Source: Ruegeria sp. HKCCD7303 (lineage in GTDB: Bacteria > Pseudomonadota > Alphaproteobacteria > Rhodobacterales > Rhodobacteraceae). From it: a stretch of DNA of 64,000 nucleotides. The first letter of the stretch is position 1, and each line of letters starts with the position of its first letter. Below the pieces are notes generated by a model. That model saw only the letters and a program-made list of their open reading frames with translations. It was not told the DNA's origin and did no database searches. This document shows positions 51,941 to 60,701 of the stretch, piece by piece. Made by a program: the position numbers and the translations under genes. Location of the stretch: NCBI RefSeq assembly GCF_013111185.1, contig NZ_WVRE01000001.1, positions 1 through 64,000 of the forward strand. The letters are read 5' to 3'.

Positions 51941-52911
51941 AGGGATTTGATCCCAAATTCAAAGATTTTCCCGACTATATCATCGGCATCACCAAAGAGA
52001 TTTGGGAAGATCGCGGCATTGCCACTTTGCACCACTATTATGCGCCGGACATTGTGGTGCGTTCGCCCGCTTCGGTTGTGGTTGGCAATCAAGGGGTTAT
52101 CGCCGCCACGATGGCGACCCTTGCCGAGTTTCCGGATCGTACATTGCTCGGCGAGGATGTGATCTGGTCGGGCACACCGGAAGAGGGCATGCTGTCGTCG
52201 CACCGGCTGCTGTCCACGGCAACACATTTGGGCGACGGCGTTTATGGCAATGCAACCGCTAAAAAGCTGGTTTATCGCATTCTCGCCGACTGCCACGCTA
52301 TCAACAACCAGATCAACGACGAATGGCTGATCCGCGACCAGAGCGCGATCGTCCAGCAGATGGGTTGGGATCCCAAGGAATATGCCCGCGACCTGATCGC
52401 ACGCGAAGGCGGACCCGACGCCTGTGTTCAGCCCTACACGCCCGCAAACGATCAGCCCGGTCCTTATAAAGGCCATGGCAACGATAATGAGTGGGGCCAG
52501 AAATACTCTGAGATCCTGACCCGGATCATGAATGCCGATATGGGTGTAATCCAGGCAGAGTATGATCGCGCGGTCCTTTCGGAATATCCCGGCGGTACCA
52601 CGGGGCATAGTTGGGGGCCAGTGGATCGGTTCTGGATGGGCCTGCGCGCCTCTTTCCCAAATGCAGAATTCAAAGTTCAGCACCAGATTGGCCGCGACGA
52701 TCCGATGATGCCGCCGCGTGCCGCGATCCGTTGGACGCTGCACGGCAAGCATGACGGTTGGGGCGTCTTTGGTGTGCCGACCGGGGCCGAGGTTTTTGTG
52801 CTGGGTATCAGCCAGGCCGAGTTCGGTCCCTGGGGTTTGCGCAAGGAATATACCCTGTTTGACGAAACCTCGATCTGGAAACAGATTCTGCTGAAAACCG
52901 GCGATCTCTAG
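51937..52911 (+). CDS. NTF2/SnoaL-like protein, divergent
   Basis: 324 residues, two NTF2-like halves. The first is close to the others in pattern (IVVRSPASVVVGNQGVIAATMATLAEFPDRTLLGEDVIWSG); the second has HGKHDGWGVFGVPTGAEVFVLGISQAEFGPWGLRKEYTLFDETSIWKQIL, with the PTG motif kept but the rest more divergent. ATG 51937 overlaps the LacI stop (ATGA), with AAGGA eight bases ahead; ATG 51928 is an alternative. Same locus as the other SnoaL proteins, function unknown. Confidence 0.75.
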   Translation: MKGFDPKFKDFPDYIIGITKEIWEDRGIATLHHYYAPDIVVRSPASVVVGNQGVIAATMATLAEFPDRTLLGEDVIWSGTPEEGMLSSHRLLSTATHLGDGVYGNATAKKLVYRILADCHAINNQINDEWLIRDQSAIVQQMGWDPKEYARDLIAREGGPDACVQPYTPANDQPGPYKGHGNDNEWGQKYSEILTRIMNADMGVIQAEYDRAVLSEYPGGTTGHSWGPVDRFWMGLRASFPNAEFKVQHQIGRDDPMMPPRAAIRWTLHGKHDGWGVFGVPTGAEVFVLGISQAEFGPWGLRKEYTLFDETSIWKQILLKTGDL

Positions 52912-53062
52912 AATGCCGCACCGTATCTCAAATCTGGATACCGGGCAGGCGTTACGGCGGTTCCACGCCCATCGCGCCAGCCTGCGCGCCCGGCGGCTGA
53001 ACAATCGCCCGCCGGGAGGTTTGGTTTGATCCGATCAAACGCAAATCAAAAGGAAAAAAGAT

Positions 53063-54025
53063 ATGAGTACAATTCAAAGCCGCATCGTCCGTTATGGCGA
53101 GCTGAAACCTTGTAAGACCGCGTTCATCGATGCGCACACGCCAGGCTCGGACCAGAAAGAGAATTTTACCATCATCGGCGGCGGCGTCAGCGAAAGCCCC
53201 GATCAGCATGTCCACATCACCGACAAGATCGGGTTCAACATCGGTGCAGCGGGACAACCTCCGAAATGCCGCAACTCGCTGCACAGCCACACCACAGCCG
53301 AGGTCTTCTTTGTTGCGAAAGGCCGCTGGCGGTTCTTCTGGGGTCGATACGGGACCGCAGGAGAGTTTATCGCCGAGGAAGGCGATATCTTCAACATCCC
53401 GACCGGCATCTTCCGTGGGTTCGAGAATGTCGGCCAGGACTATGGCATGATCATGTCGATGCTGGGCGGCGATGACGCAGGTGGCGGTGTGACCTGGGCT
53501 CCGCAAGTTATTCAGGACGCGCAGGCCCATGGCTTGGTTCTAGGCAATAACGGGGTGCTCTATGACAGCAAAAAGGGCGAGGAGTTGCCGCACAACGTGC
53601 AGCCCATGCCCTTGTTAACCGAGGAAGAGATTAAAGCGTACCCCGAGGTTCCCGTTGATGCGGTGATCGGCAAATATGTCGCCCGGTACTGGGACTTGAT
53701 GGCGTTGGCGGCGGACAAGCCGGCGGTCGTGATTGGCGAAAATGGTCTGATCAAGGACAAGCCCGGCTTCGAGGTGGATTTCCTGACACGCGGTTCCGCC
53801 GTTGGTAAACAGGTCATGGCGAATAAACCTGTGGTTCTGATGCCGGCCAGCGGTCATTGGCGCATCAAAATCAATGAGGTCGAAACCACCCTGTCCAACG
53901 GTGATACCGCGCTGGTTCTGCCCGGTGAAAGCTACAGCGCCGAGCCGTCGATGACCGGCGAAGCGGGTCTGTACCGTATCACTGCCACCGACGATCCGGC
54001 TGGCGCAACCTGGACAGGGGCATAA
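53063..54025 (+). CDS. Bicupin protein
   Basis: 320 residues with two cupin domains. First: NSLHSHTTAEVFFVAKGRWRFFWGRYG followed by EGDIFNIPTGIFRGFEN (about 70-125; HxH, E and no clear third His). Second: about 225-310, VLMPASGHWRIKINEVETTLSNGDTALVLPGESYSAEPS, without the metal ligands. Likely a metal-dependent dioxygenase or isomerase, or a binding protein. An 8-pair hairpin in the leader (52989-53016) separates it from the preceding gene. AAAAGGAAAAAAG precedes ATG 53063. Confidence 0.8.
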   Translation: MSTIQSRIVRYGELKPCKTAFIDAHTPGSDQKENFTIIGGGVSESPDQHVHITDKIGFNIGAAGQPPKCRNSLHSHTTAEVFFVAKGRWRFFWGRYGTAGEFIAEEGDIFNIPTGIFRGFENVGQDYGMIMSMLGGDDAGGGVTWAPQVIQDAQAHGLVLGNNGVLYDSKKGEELPHNVQPMPLLTEEEIKAYPEVPVDAVIGKYVARYWDLMALAADKPAVVIGENGLIKDKPGFEVDFLTRGSAVGKQVMANKPVVLMPASGHWRIKINEVETTLSNGDTALVLPGESYSAEPSMTGEAGLYRITATDDPAGATWTGA

Positions 54026-54127
54026 CGCCAAAATTGCGTCTCCCGAAATAAATCGGGACATGCTCAGCACATCCTGCGCCCGGTTTCCGGCCCGGCGCAG
54101 GAACAAGATTTGAAGGGAGATGAATAC

Positions 54128-55252
54128 ATGACCCGCATTTCAACCACCCATGTGGGAAGCCTGCCGCGCAGTCAGGAGGTTGTTGACTTCATCTTCGCAC
54201 GCGAGCGGGAGGAACCGTTCAATCAAGCCGCATTCGATGCCTGTATGACCGCCGCAGTGTCTGAGACAGTGCGCAAACAGGCCGATGCCGGAATTGATAT
54301 CGTTTCAGACGGCGAGACCTCAAAAATCTCATATGCCACTTATGTAAAGGACCGCTATACCGGCTTTTCCGGTGACAGCCCACGCAACGCGCCAGCGGAC
54401 CTCAAGATGTTTCCGGGTTTTCTGCAGCGTTTGGCAGATGACGGCGGAACGCCGCAATATGCGCGGCCCATGTGCGTAGGTGAGGTGCGCTCGAAGGGGC
54501 AGGGCGAATTGCAGAAGGACATAGATAATCTCAAGGCCGCGATGGCGGAACACGGGGTTGAGCGCGGTTTTATGAATGCCGCCAGCCCTGGGGTGATTTC
54601 CCTGTTTTTGCAGAATGATTACTACCCAACGCGTGAGACTTATCTGGTCGCGCTGGCCGACGCGATGAAAGAAGAATATGAGACCATCGTTGGTGCGGGT
54701 TTGGATTTGCAACTCGATTGTCCTGACCTCGCTCTGTCTCGTCATATGCTGTTCAATGATCTTTCTGACAATGAATTCGTGAAAATCGCCGACATGCATG
54801 TTGAGGCGTTGAATCACGCGCTGCAAAACGTCCCTTCTGACAAAGTGCGTGTCCATATTTGCTGGGGCAATTACGAGGGGCCGCATTGCTGTGACATCGG
54901 CATGGACAAGGTGTTTCCAACGCTGATGTCCACCAAGTCCCGCTATGTTCTGTTTGAAACTTCGAACCCGCGACATGCGCATGAATGGACGGTGTTCCGC
55001 GACAGCAAGGATGAGATTCCCGATGACAAAGTTCTGGTGCCCGGTGTTGTCGACACCACGACCAACTTTATCGAACACCCGGAACTGATCGCGCAGCGTG
55101 TTGAGCGGTTTGCTAACATTGTTGGGTCTGAGCGGGTGATTGCCGGATCGGATTGTGGCTTTGGCACTTTTGCTGGCTTTGGCGCGGTCGACCCGGATAT
55201 CGCCTATGCCAAGCTGCGTGCGCTTGCTGAAGGGGCTGCATTGGTTAAATGA
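54128..55252 (+). CDS. MetE-like (cobalamin-independent methionine synthase C-terminal family) protein
   Basis: 374 residues, only the C-terminal zinc barrel of MetE. TTHVGSLPRSQEV opens it; the zinc ligands are VRVHICWGNYEG (HxC near 242), YVLFETSNPRH (Glu near 276) and IAGSDCGFG (Cys near 342). Stand-alone members are not methionine synthases; relatives include epoxyalkane:CoM transferase and proteins of methylated-compound breakdown. Thiol or methyl transfer is the expected chemistry. GGGAG precedes ATG 54128. The ATGA overlap with the next gene shows co-translation. Confidence 0.83.
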   Translation: MTRISTTHVGSLPRSQEVVDFIFAREREEPFNQAAFDACMTAAVSETVRKQADAGIDIVSDGETSKISYATYVKDRYTGFSGDSPRNAPADLKMFPGFLQRLADDGGTPQYARPMCVGEVRSKGQGELQKDIDNLKAAMAEHGVERGFMNAASPGVISLFLQNDYYPTRETYLVALADAMKEEYETIVGAGLDLQLDCPDLALSRHMLFNDLSDNEFVKIADMHVEALNHALQNVPSDKVRVHICWGNYEGPHCCDIGMDKVFPTLMSTKSRYVLFETSNPRHAHEWTVFRDSKDEIPDDKVLVPGVVDTTTNFIEHPELIAQRVERFANIVGSERVIAGSDCGFGTFAGFGAVDPDIAYAKLRALAEGAALVK

Positions 55253-55944
55253 CGCCTCTTATCCTTCTGCCCGGCATGATGTGCGATGCGCGGTTGTTCA
55301 CCCCGCAGATTGACGCGCTGTCAGGCAAATACCCGATCCTGTCTGCACCCATTGGCGGACAGGACACGATACAAGCGCTGGCCGCCGATGTACTGGCCTA
55401 TGCGCCTGAACGATTTGCTATGGCCGGGCTCTCTATGGGCGGCATCGTGGCGATGGAAATCCTACGTCAAGCACCGGATCGTGTGACTGGTATAGCGTTG
55501 ATGGACACCAACCCGATGGCAGAGATGGACGAGGTCAGGGCGAGGCGCAGTCCTCAGATCGATGCCGTCGAACGCGGCAACCTGCACAAGGTGATGGCCG
55601 AAGAGATGAAGCCGAACTACCTGACTGACGGCCCACGCCGCGCCGCCATTCTGGATTTGTGCATGGATATGGCCATGGGACTTGGGCCGGGCGTTTTCAT
55701 TAATCAATCCAAGGCTCTGCGTGATCGCCCCGATCAGAGCAATACCCTGCGGGACTTTACCGGCGCAGCACTGGTTCTGTGCGGGCGCGACGATGCCCTG
55801 TGTCCCGTCTCAAGGCATGAGTTGATGCACGATCTGATGCCGCAGAGCCGGTTGGAGATTATCGAAAACGCCGGCCATCTGCCTACACTGGAACAACCGC
55901 AACAAACCACGGCGGCTCTGACCCGCTGGCTGGAGCTGATATGA
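55249..55944 (+). CDS. Alpha/beta hydrolase
   Basis: 231 residues. Lid-less alpha/beta fold: LLPGMMCDARLF start, nucleophile elbow AGLSMGGIVAMEIL, Asp in LVLCGRDDALCP and His in ENAGHLPTLEQP. Probably an esterase or C-C hydrolase acting on a pathway intermediate; cytoplasmic. It overlaps both neighbours by ATGA, so it belongs to the MetE-like/RraA transcription unit. Confidence 0.85.
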   Translation: MTPLILLPGMMCDARLFTPQIDALSGKYPILSAPIGGQDTIQALAADVLAYAPERFAMAGLSMGGIVAMEILRQAPDRVTGIALMDTNPMAEMDEVRARRSPQIDAVERGNLHKVMAEEMKPNYLTDGPRRAAILDLCMDMAMGLGPGVFINQSKALRDRPDQSNTLRDFTGAALVLCGRDDALCPVSRHELMHDLMPQSRLEIIENAGHLPTLEQPQQTTAALTRWLELI

Positions 55945-56636
55945 AACAATCCCTGCTGGACCTGCTGAAAAAGGTCGACACGCCGACTGTTTGCAACGCC
56001 ATCGAAGTGGCCCAGGGCAAGCGCGGATTCAATGATTTTACCCGGGGCACAATGCTGTGCTCTGATCCCGATGCAGGCGCGATGGTGGGATATGCCCGCA
56101 CCGCTAAGATTGCCGCCGTGAATCCGCCGACCGAGGCCCCCGACGTGATCCGCGCGCGCCGAATGGACTATTACCGGCACATGGCCTCGGGCAGTGGCCC
56201 ATCTGTGACCGTTGTGGAAGACACGGACTACCCCAACTGCATCGGCGCTTATTGGGGTGAGATCAATACGACCGTACACAAGGGTTTCGGCATCAGCGGC
56301 GCCCTGACCAACGGCGTGATGCGAGACCTCGGCGACCTGCCGGATGGATTTCCGGTAGTTGCCGGGTCTGTCGGGCCAAGCCACGGATTCGTGCACGTGA
56401 AAGAAGTTGGCACACCGGTGACAATCTACGGCCTTGTGATCAAAGATGGAGACCTTGTGCATGCCGACCGGCATGGTGCCCTTGTTGTCCCACCCGAAGT
56501 GGTGGACGATCTAGAGCAGGCGATCATCAAGCTGCTTGAAACCGAAAAACTGATCCTTGAACCCGCCCGCGCAACAGGGTTCGATTTCGACACTTTTGAA
56601 AAAGCATGGGCGGCGTTCGAAGCCTCTCGGACTTAG
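55941..56636 (+). CDS. RraA-like aldolase/decarboxylase family protein
   Basis: 231 residues. RraA-like core with VDTPTVCNAIEVAQGKRGF, then GISGALTNGVMRDL, where the Arg-Asp pair for substrate and metal binding is kept although the usual TDG reads TNG. It ends with VHADRHGALVVPPEV, also typical. Relatives include 4-hydroxy-4-methyl-2-oxoglutarate aldolase/oxaloacetate decarboxylase; the RNase E regulator role does not apply. The last base of its stop TAG is the first base of an IS element; without the insertion the stop would be TAA, so the protein is intact. Confidence 0.82.
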   Translation: MKQSLLDLLKKVDTPTVCNAIEVAQGKRGFNDFTRGTMLCSDPDAGAMVGYARTAKIAAVNPPTEAPDVIRARRMDYYRHMASGSGPSVTVVEDTDYPNCIGAYWGEINTTVHKGFGISGALTNGVMRDLGDLPDGFPVVAGSVGPSHGFVHVKEVGTPVTIYGLVIKDGDLVHADRHGALVVPPEVVDDLEQAIIKLLETEKLILEPARATGFDFDTFEKAWAAFEASRT

Positions 56637-57513
56637 GGGCAGAACTCATAGCCAATAGATGACCATACCGGCGAGAGTGATGGCTGAGAGGAAGACTGTG
56701 AGACACCTGTCGTACCGCGTCGCGACACGCCCCCAGTCCTTCAATTCAATCTGCCAAACATGATCTCAATCCGATTGCGCGTTTGTAGCGGCGCATGTCG
56801 TATCGGACGGTTGTTTTGCGCTGTTTGCGTCCTGGGATACACACGCGTATCCCTTGGATTTTTAGCCCTTCTCTGAACCAATCGGCATCATAGCCGCGAT
56901 CAACCTGCAACTATTCGACATTTGGCAGACTGCTGACAAATGCCCTAGCACAAATGTAGTCGCTGACCTGACCAGCAGTGAAGAACAGGTTCAAAAGGCG
57001 TCCCTGACTATCACAAACTGCATCCAACTTTATGTTCATGCCGCTCTTGGTGCGCCCGATCAGAAGTCCAGGGCCTCTTTTTCACGGCAAGACTGGAAGC
57101 TGTGCGATGGACTTTCAGGTATTTAGCATCGATCACGACCGTCCTTTCTTCGCCGTGGTTGGCAGCCAAGCCGACCAAAATCCGGGCAAAGATGCCTTTG
57201 TCACTCCATCGCTTCCAACGATTGTACAGCGTTTCCAGGGCTTTCGCGGCCCCCTTGGGGCCGCGGTCCCCTTAAACTGTGTGGTCCATATTTCCTGGGT
57301 GCATTGCGCGAACGTAACCCGCTGCGGTTGACGAAGATAATCCCACTCAAGGCACGCCTGTCATCAACGCGAGGTTTGTCATGGGACTCTGGGTAGAACG
57401 GCGCCAGGCGCGTTATTTGCTCGTCGCTCAATCAGAAAAGATCAGATATGTTCACCGCTTGTTTTGAACGCGATGAATCACGCAGCCAAACGGAAATCAA
57501 CTGGTCCAGAGCC
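56636..57513 (-). mobile_element. IS5-family-like insertion sequence remnant
   Basis: 878 bases flanked by TA on both sides (56634-56635 and 57514-57515). Ends (GGGGCAGAAC and its partner complement GGCTCTGGAC) are only partly complementary. Without it the flanks join as a TTAA in which both neighbouring genes end in TAA. It carries a decayed transposase frame on the minus strand. The size fits IS5-group elements. A dead element, inserted without damaging either neighbour. Confidence 0.6.
56646..57461 (-). pseudogene. IS5-family transposase pseudogene
   Basis: The N-terminal half reads LSDEQITRLAPFYPESHDKPRVDDRRALSGIIFVNRSGLRSRNAP; it continues in other frames with VVIDAKYLKVHRTASSLAVKK-type and GYDADWFREGLKIQGIRVCIPGRKQRKTTVRYDMRR-type sequence to GMVIYWL and a TGA at 56646-56648. 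These are typical of the IS427-like group. An in-frame TGA in the leader (FWLSDEQ reads F-stop-LSDEQ) and several frameshifts destroy it. Coordinates of the start are approximate. Confidence 0.7.
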
Positions 57514-59033
57514 TAATACCATGCATCTGGGATTTCCTCTTTACGGCGCGCAACATAGGCGGCCAACTCTTCTTTTTTGGCCTCATCCATCGCGGGCGGT
57601 TCGTATTCGTTTAGCATCTGGTTCCAGCGCTCATAAGCGCGATGACGCATGTCTTTCGAGCCACCTTCTTCCCAGCTTTCGACATTCTCACTGTCGCTGA
57701 GTTTCGGCTCATAAAATGCCGTTTGATAGTTACGCATGGTGTGGGCACAGCCCAGGAAGTGACCTCCGGCTTCAACCTCGTCATAGGCGTCGCGGGCCAA
57801 GGCTTCGTCACTGGTGTCCAGACCCTGACCCAGCACCTTCTGGTAAGATCCCAGTCGATCGGCATCCATGATCAACTTTTCAAAGCCGGTGCACAGCCCG
57901 CCCTCAAGCCAGCCCGCGGAGTGCAGTACAAAGTTCGCTCCGGCCAGCATTGTGGAATGCATGGAATCTGCGGATTCGTAGGCGGCCTGCGCATCTTCGA
58001 TCTTCGAGGCGGTCAGTGATCCGCCGCAACGCAGTGGTAGTCCGGCACGGCGCGCCAACTGGCCGATCGCATAGTTGGAAATCACCGGTTCGGGCATGCC
58101 AAAGGTCGGTGCACCGGATTTCAGCGACATTGATGAAAGGAAATTTCCTAGTACGAAAGGCGCACCCGGGCGCAGCAATTGCACGTAGGCACAGACCATC
58201 ATCGCCTCGGCCATGGCCTGGGCCACGGATGCGGCCGTCGAGACCGGCCCCATGGCACCGGACAGGATGAAGGGCACTACAATCAAACCCTGACCGCGGG
58301 TCGAATAGACGCGGGCCGACTCTGTTACCACCCGGTCCACCAAGAGCGGTGAGTTCGTGTTCACGTTACCCATTATGACGCAGTTTTCTGCCATCACGTC
58401 GGCCCCAAAAACGATCTCGGCCATCTCGACGCTATCCTGTGCGCGGCTCATCTCGGTAATGGCGCCAAGATGCGGCTTGTCGCTGAGGGTCATGTGCGCG
58501 AACAGCATATCGAGGTGCCGTTTGCTGACCGGAACGTCACAGGGTTCGCAGGTGACAAAACCGCCATGATGCAGGTTTGGATGCATATAGGTCAGCTTGA
58601 CCAGCTTTTCGAATGACTCAAGATCGCCATACCGGCGCCCGCCCTCAACGTCGCGTACAAAGGGCGCGCCGTAAATCGGAGCAAAAACCTGGCTCATCCC
58701 GCCAATCTGAACGGACCGTTCAGGATTTCGCGCCAGTTGGGTGAATTCGCGTGGAGCCTTGGCACAGAGATTGCGTATCCAATCGGACGGCGCGCGCACG
58801 ATGTCTTTGTTGACGGTTGCACCTTCGCGCTTCCAAAGTTCCAGCGCCTCTGGGTCGTCGCGAAAGGCGATGCCGACATCTTGCAATATCCAATCCACCT
58901 GCTCCTCTAGCCGGGCGATCTGATCCTCGTCCAACACGTCGTAATGAGGCAGTGTTCGGCGAATGAAGGGAGACGGAGCAGCGCCGGTTTGCACGGCGTT
59001 TCGTGCCCTTGATGTGCGTGACCTACGAGCCAT
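57513..59033 (-). CDS. MttB-family methyltransferase, non-pyrrolysine
   Basis: 506 residues of the trimethylamine:corrinoid methyltransferase MttB superfamily. Recognisable stretches: RLEEQVDWILQDVGIAFRDDPEALELWKREGATV (N-terminal cap), GFVTCEPCDVPVSKRH, PFILSGAMGPVSTAASVAQAMAEAMMVCAYVQLLRPGAPFVLGNF and GLPLRCGGSLTASKIEDAQAAYESADSM. The frame has no internal amber, so it lacks pyrrolysine and should act on a quaternary amine such as glycine betaine or another methylated substrate, with a corrinoid partner not in the window. Its stop TAG uses the terminal base of the IS element. Divergent from a LysR gene that probably controls it. Confidence 0.85.
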   Translation of the reverse strand: MARRSRTSRARNAVQTGAAPSPFIRRTLPHYDVLDEDQIARLEEQVDWILQDVGIAFRDDPEALELWKREGATVNKDIVRAPSDWIRNLCAKAPREFTQLARNPERSVQIGGMSQVFAPIYGAPFVRDVEGGRRYGDLESFEKLVKLTYMHPNLHHGGFVTCEPCDVPVSKRHLDMLFAHMTLSDKPHLGAITEMSRAQDSVEMAEIVFGADVMAENCVIMGNVNTNSPLLVDRVVTESARVYSTRGQGLIVVPFILSGAMGPVSTAASVAQAMAEAMMVCAYVQLLRPGAPFVLGNFLSSMSLKSGAPTFGMPEPVISNYAIGQLARRAGLPLRCGGSLTASKIEDAQAAYESADSMHSTMLAGANFVLHSAGWLEGGLCTGFEKLIMDADRLGSYQKVLGQGLDTSDEALARDAYDEVEAGGHFLGCAHTMRNYQTAFYEPKLSDSENVESWEEGGSKDMRHRAYERWNQMLNEYEPPAMDEAKKEELAAYVARRKEEIPDAWY

Positions 59034-59125
59034 TGGACCCCTCTTTAAGCAAGTACGTAGAAAATAGCTTTCGAATCCGCCTTTGTGACGCTTGAAATAA
59101 TATATGATTTGGATAAGTGGAGCTT

Positions 59126-60034
59126 ATGCAAAACCTCTGGTCTCATTTTTCTTCACCGCGTCATCTGGTATATTTCGAAGCGGCGGCCAGAACGGAATCC
59201 TTCACGAATGCCGCGCAGGAACTAAATGTTCAGCAACCTGCAGTGAGCATGACAATCAAACAATTGGAGGTGTCATTGGGTGTTGTGCTCTTTGAGCGTA
59301 GCCACCGAAAGATCACTCTCACCAATGCTGGAAGCCGTTTGTTTTCAGATGTGACCCGGGCGTTTACCCAATTGGAACAATCCGCAGCATCGATCCGACA
59401 ATTCGCAAGCAGCGACCATGTCACCCTCAGCGCATCGTCTGCCTTCAACAATTACTGGCTTTTGCCGCGCCTTGGTTCGTTCCAGCAAAATCACCCTGAA
59501 ATCGACTTGCGTCTGCAATCGAGTGATCGGGAATCCGATCTTAGTGTTGAGACGATTAGTTTGGCCATCCGTCGTGGCAATGGATCTTGGCCGGAATGCG
59601 AATGCGCTTTAATTGCCGAAGAAGTGATATACCCGGTCGCCGCGCCCCGCGTGATGGCTGCGGCCGTAAACCTGAAAAACGTACCGGGGTTACTGAGCCA
59701 ACGTTTGATTCACTTGGAGGAACCGATCCGCGAACGACCATCCTGGCAGCAGTGGTTTCACGAATTTGGTGTTAAGGACATGCCGCCAAGTGGCGGGCTG
59801 AGACTGAATGATTACGCTCTTGTGTTGCAGGCCGCCATTGCGGGCGAGGGGTTTGCCTTCGGTCGGCACCACCTTGTCGATCCTTTCGTGAGAAAGGGCT
59901 TGTTGGCGGGGCGTCCCGAATGGGCCTGGAAAACTGGAAACGGGTTTTATCTGGTTTGGTCCAAGATCGGGTCGTTGACGCCCAAAGCGGAAACCGTTCG
60001 TGACTGGGTGCTGAAAAACCGGCAACCCATCTGA
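59126..60034 (+). CDS. LysR-family transcriptional regulator (GcvA-like)
   Basis: 302 residues. HTH: RHLVYFEAAARTESFTNAAQELNVQQPAVSMTIKQLEVSLGVVLFERSHRKITLTNAG. Effector domain follows (DHVTLSASSAFNNYWLLPRLGSFQQNHPEIDLRLQSSD). ATG 59126 is chosen (MQNLWSHFSSPRHL); a GTG at 59117 would add three residues. It is transcribed away from the MttB gene with a 92-base gap, the usual arrangement for a LysR regulator of the neighbour. Confidence 0.9.
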   Translation: MQNLWSHFSSPRHLVYFEAAARTESFTNAAQELNVQQPAVSMTIKQLEVSLGVVLFERSHRKITLTNAGSRLFSDVTRAFTQLEQSAASIRQFASSDHVTLSASSAFNNYWLLPRLGSFQQNHPEIDLRLQSSDRESDLSVETISLAIRRGNGSWPECECALIAEEVIYPVAAPRVMAAAVNLKNVPGLLSQRLIHLEEPIRERPSWQQWFHEFGVKDMPPSGGLRLNDYALVLQAAIAGEGFAFGRHHLVDPFVRKGLLAGRPEWAWKTGNGFYLVWSKIGSLTPKAETVRDWVLKNRQPI

Positions 60035-60229
60035 CCGGCGGGCATGCCGGAGTTTACGTCAATACATTCATCCTAAAGGTTTGGATTGGAGATCACACTC
60101 GGACTGACCCGCGGTTCTTGGATTGGCCAAACTGTGCGGCTGCTTTGACGTTTGTTGGATAGCCAGGGACGTATGCTGCCATGCCGTCAAAACGTATAGC
60201 TGATCTCGTCTACACCCCTGGGTTTCGGT

Positions 60230-60574
60230 TCAGTCGTAGGCTGCGGTCACAATCATTTCCACCTTCAAGACGCTGCGGGCGAGTTTGGACTCTCCGCAGG
60301 CGCGGGCAGGAGCGTGACCTTCGGGCACCCAAGCGTCCCAAACAGCATTCATCTCAGCAAAGTCTGCCATGTCGGCCAGCCAAATCTCGCATCTCAAAAT
60401 ACGACTCTTGTCGCTGCCTGCTTTGGTCAACAGGTCTTCAATCTTGGCCAAGATGTCGCGTGTTTGTTCAGCGACAGTAGCTGCGTCCGAGGTTTGCCCG
60501 CAAAGATAGGCGACGCCGTTGTGTTTAACGATCCGGCTCATGCGCTGGGCGGTTTCGATCCGAGTAATGGTCAT
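60230..60574 (-). CDS. RidA family protein (reactive intermediate deaminase)
   Basis: 114 residues, RidA/YjgF/UK114 fold. HNGVAYLCGQTSD, VAEQTRDILAKIEDLL, RILRCEIWLADMADFAEMNAVWDAWVPEGHAPARACGESKLARSVLKVEMIVTAA show the family order, including the Arg near the C-terminus used to bind carboxylates. Hydrolyses enamine or imine intermediates such as 2-aminoacrylate, a product of PLP enzymes; it lies 128 bases downstream of a PLP lyase gene in the same direction, which fits. Confidence 0.9.
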   Translation of the reverse strand: MTITRIETAQRMSRIVKHNGVAYLCGQTSDAATVAEQTRDILAKIEDLLTKAGSDKSRILRCEIWLADMADFAEMNAVWDAWVPEGHAPARACGESKLARSVLKVEMIVTAAYD

Positions 60575-60701
60575 TTCTTATGTCTTTCCAGTTGAGGAAG
60601 CTTGAGTTGAGTGCTTGTCGACGCCAAACAGCAGATGGCCGTTGAGGTCAATCGCGTTCAGCAACAATAAATCTGCCGCGCAAGTCGGCAGGCTATTGAG
60701 A

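Noticed and set aside
51772..53004. 410-codon open frame on the minus strand
   Set aside because: Antisense shadow of the LacI and SnoaL genes, no ribosome binding site, composition unlike a protein family; the plus-strand genes have clear motifs.
54128..55252. Methionine synthase MetE
   Set aside because: Only half the MetE length and lacks the N-terminal barrel; catabolic neighbours.
57513..59033. Pyrrolysine-containing MttB
   Set aside because: No internal TAG in the frame; no Pyl genes seen.
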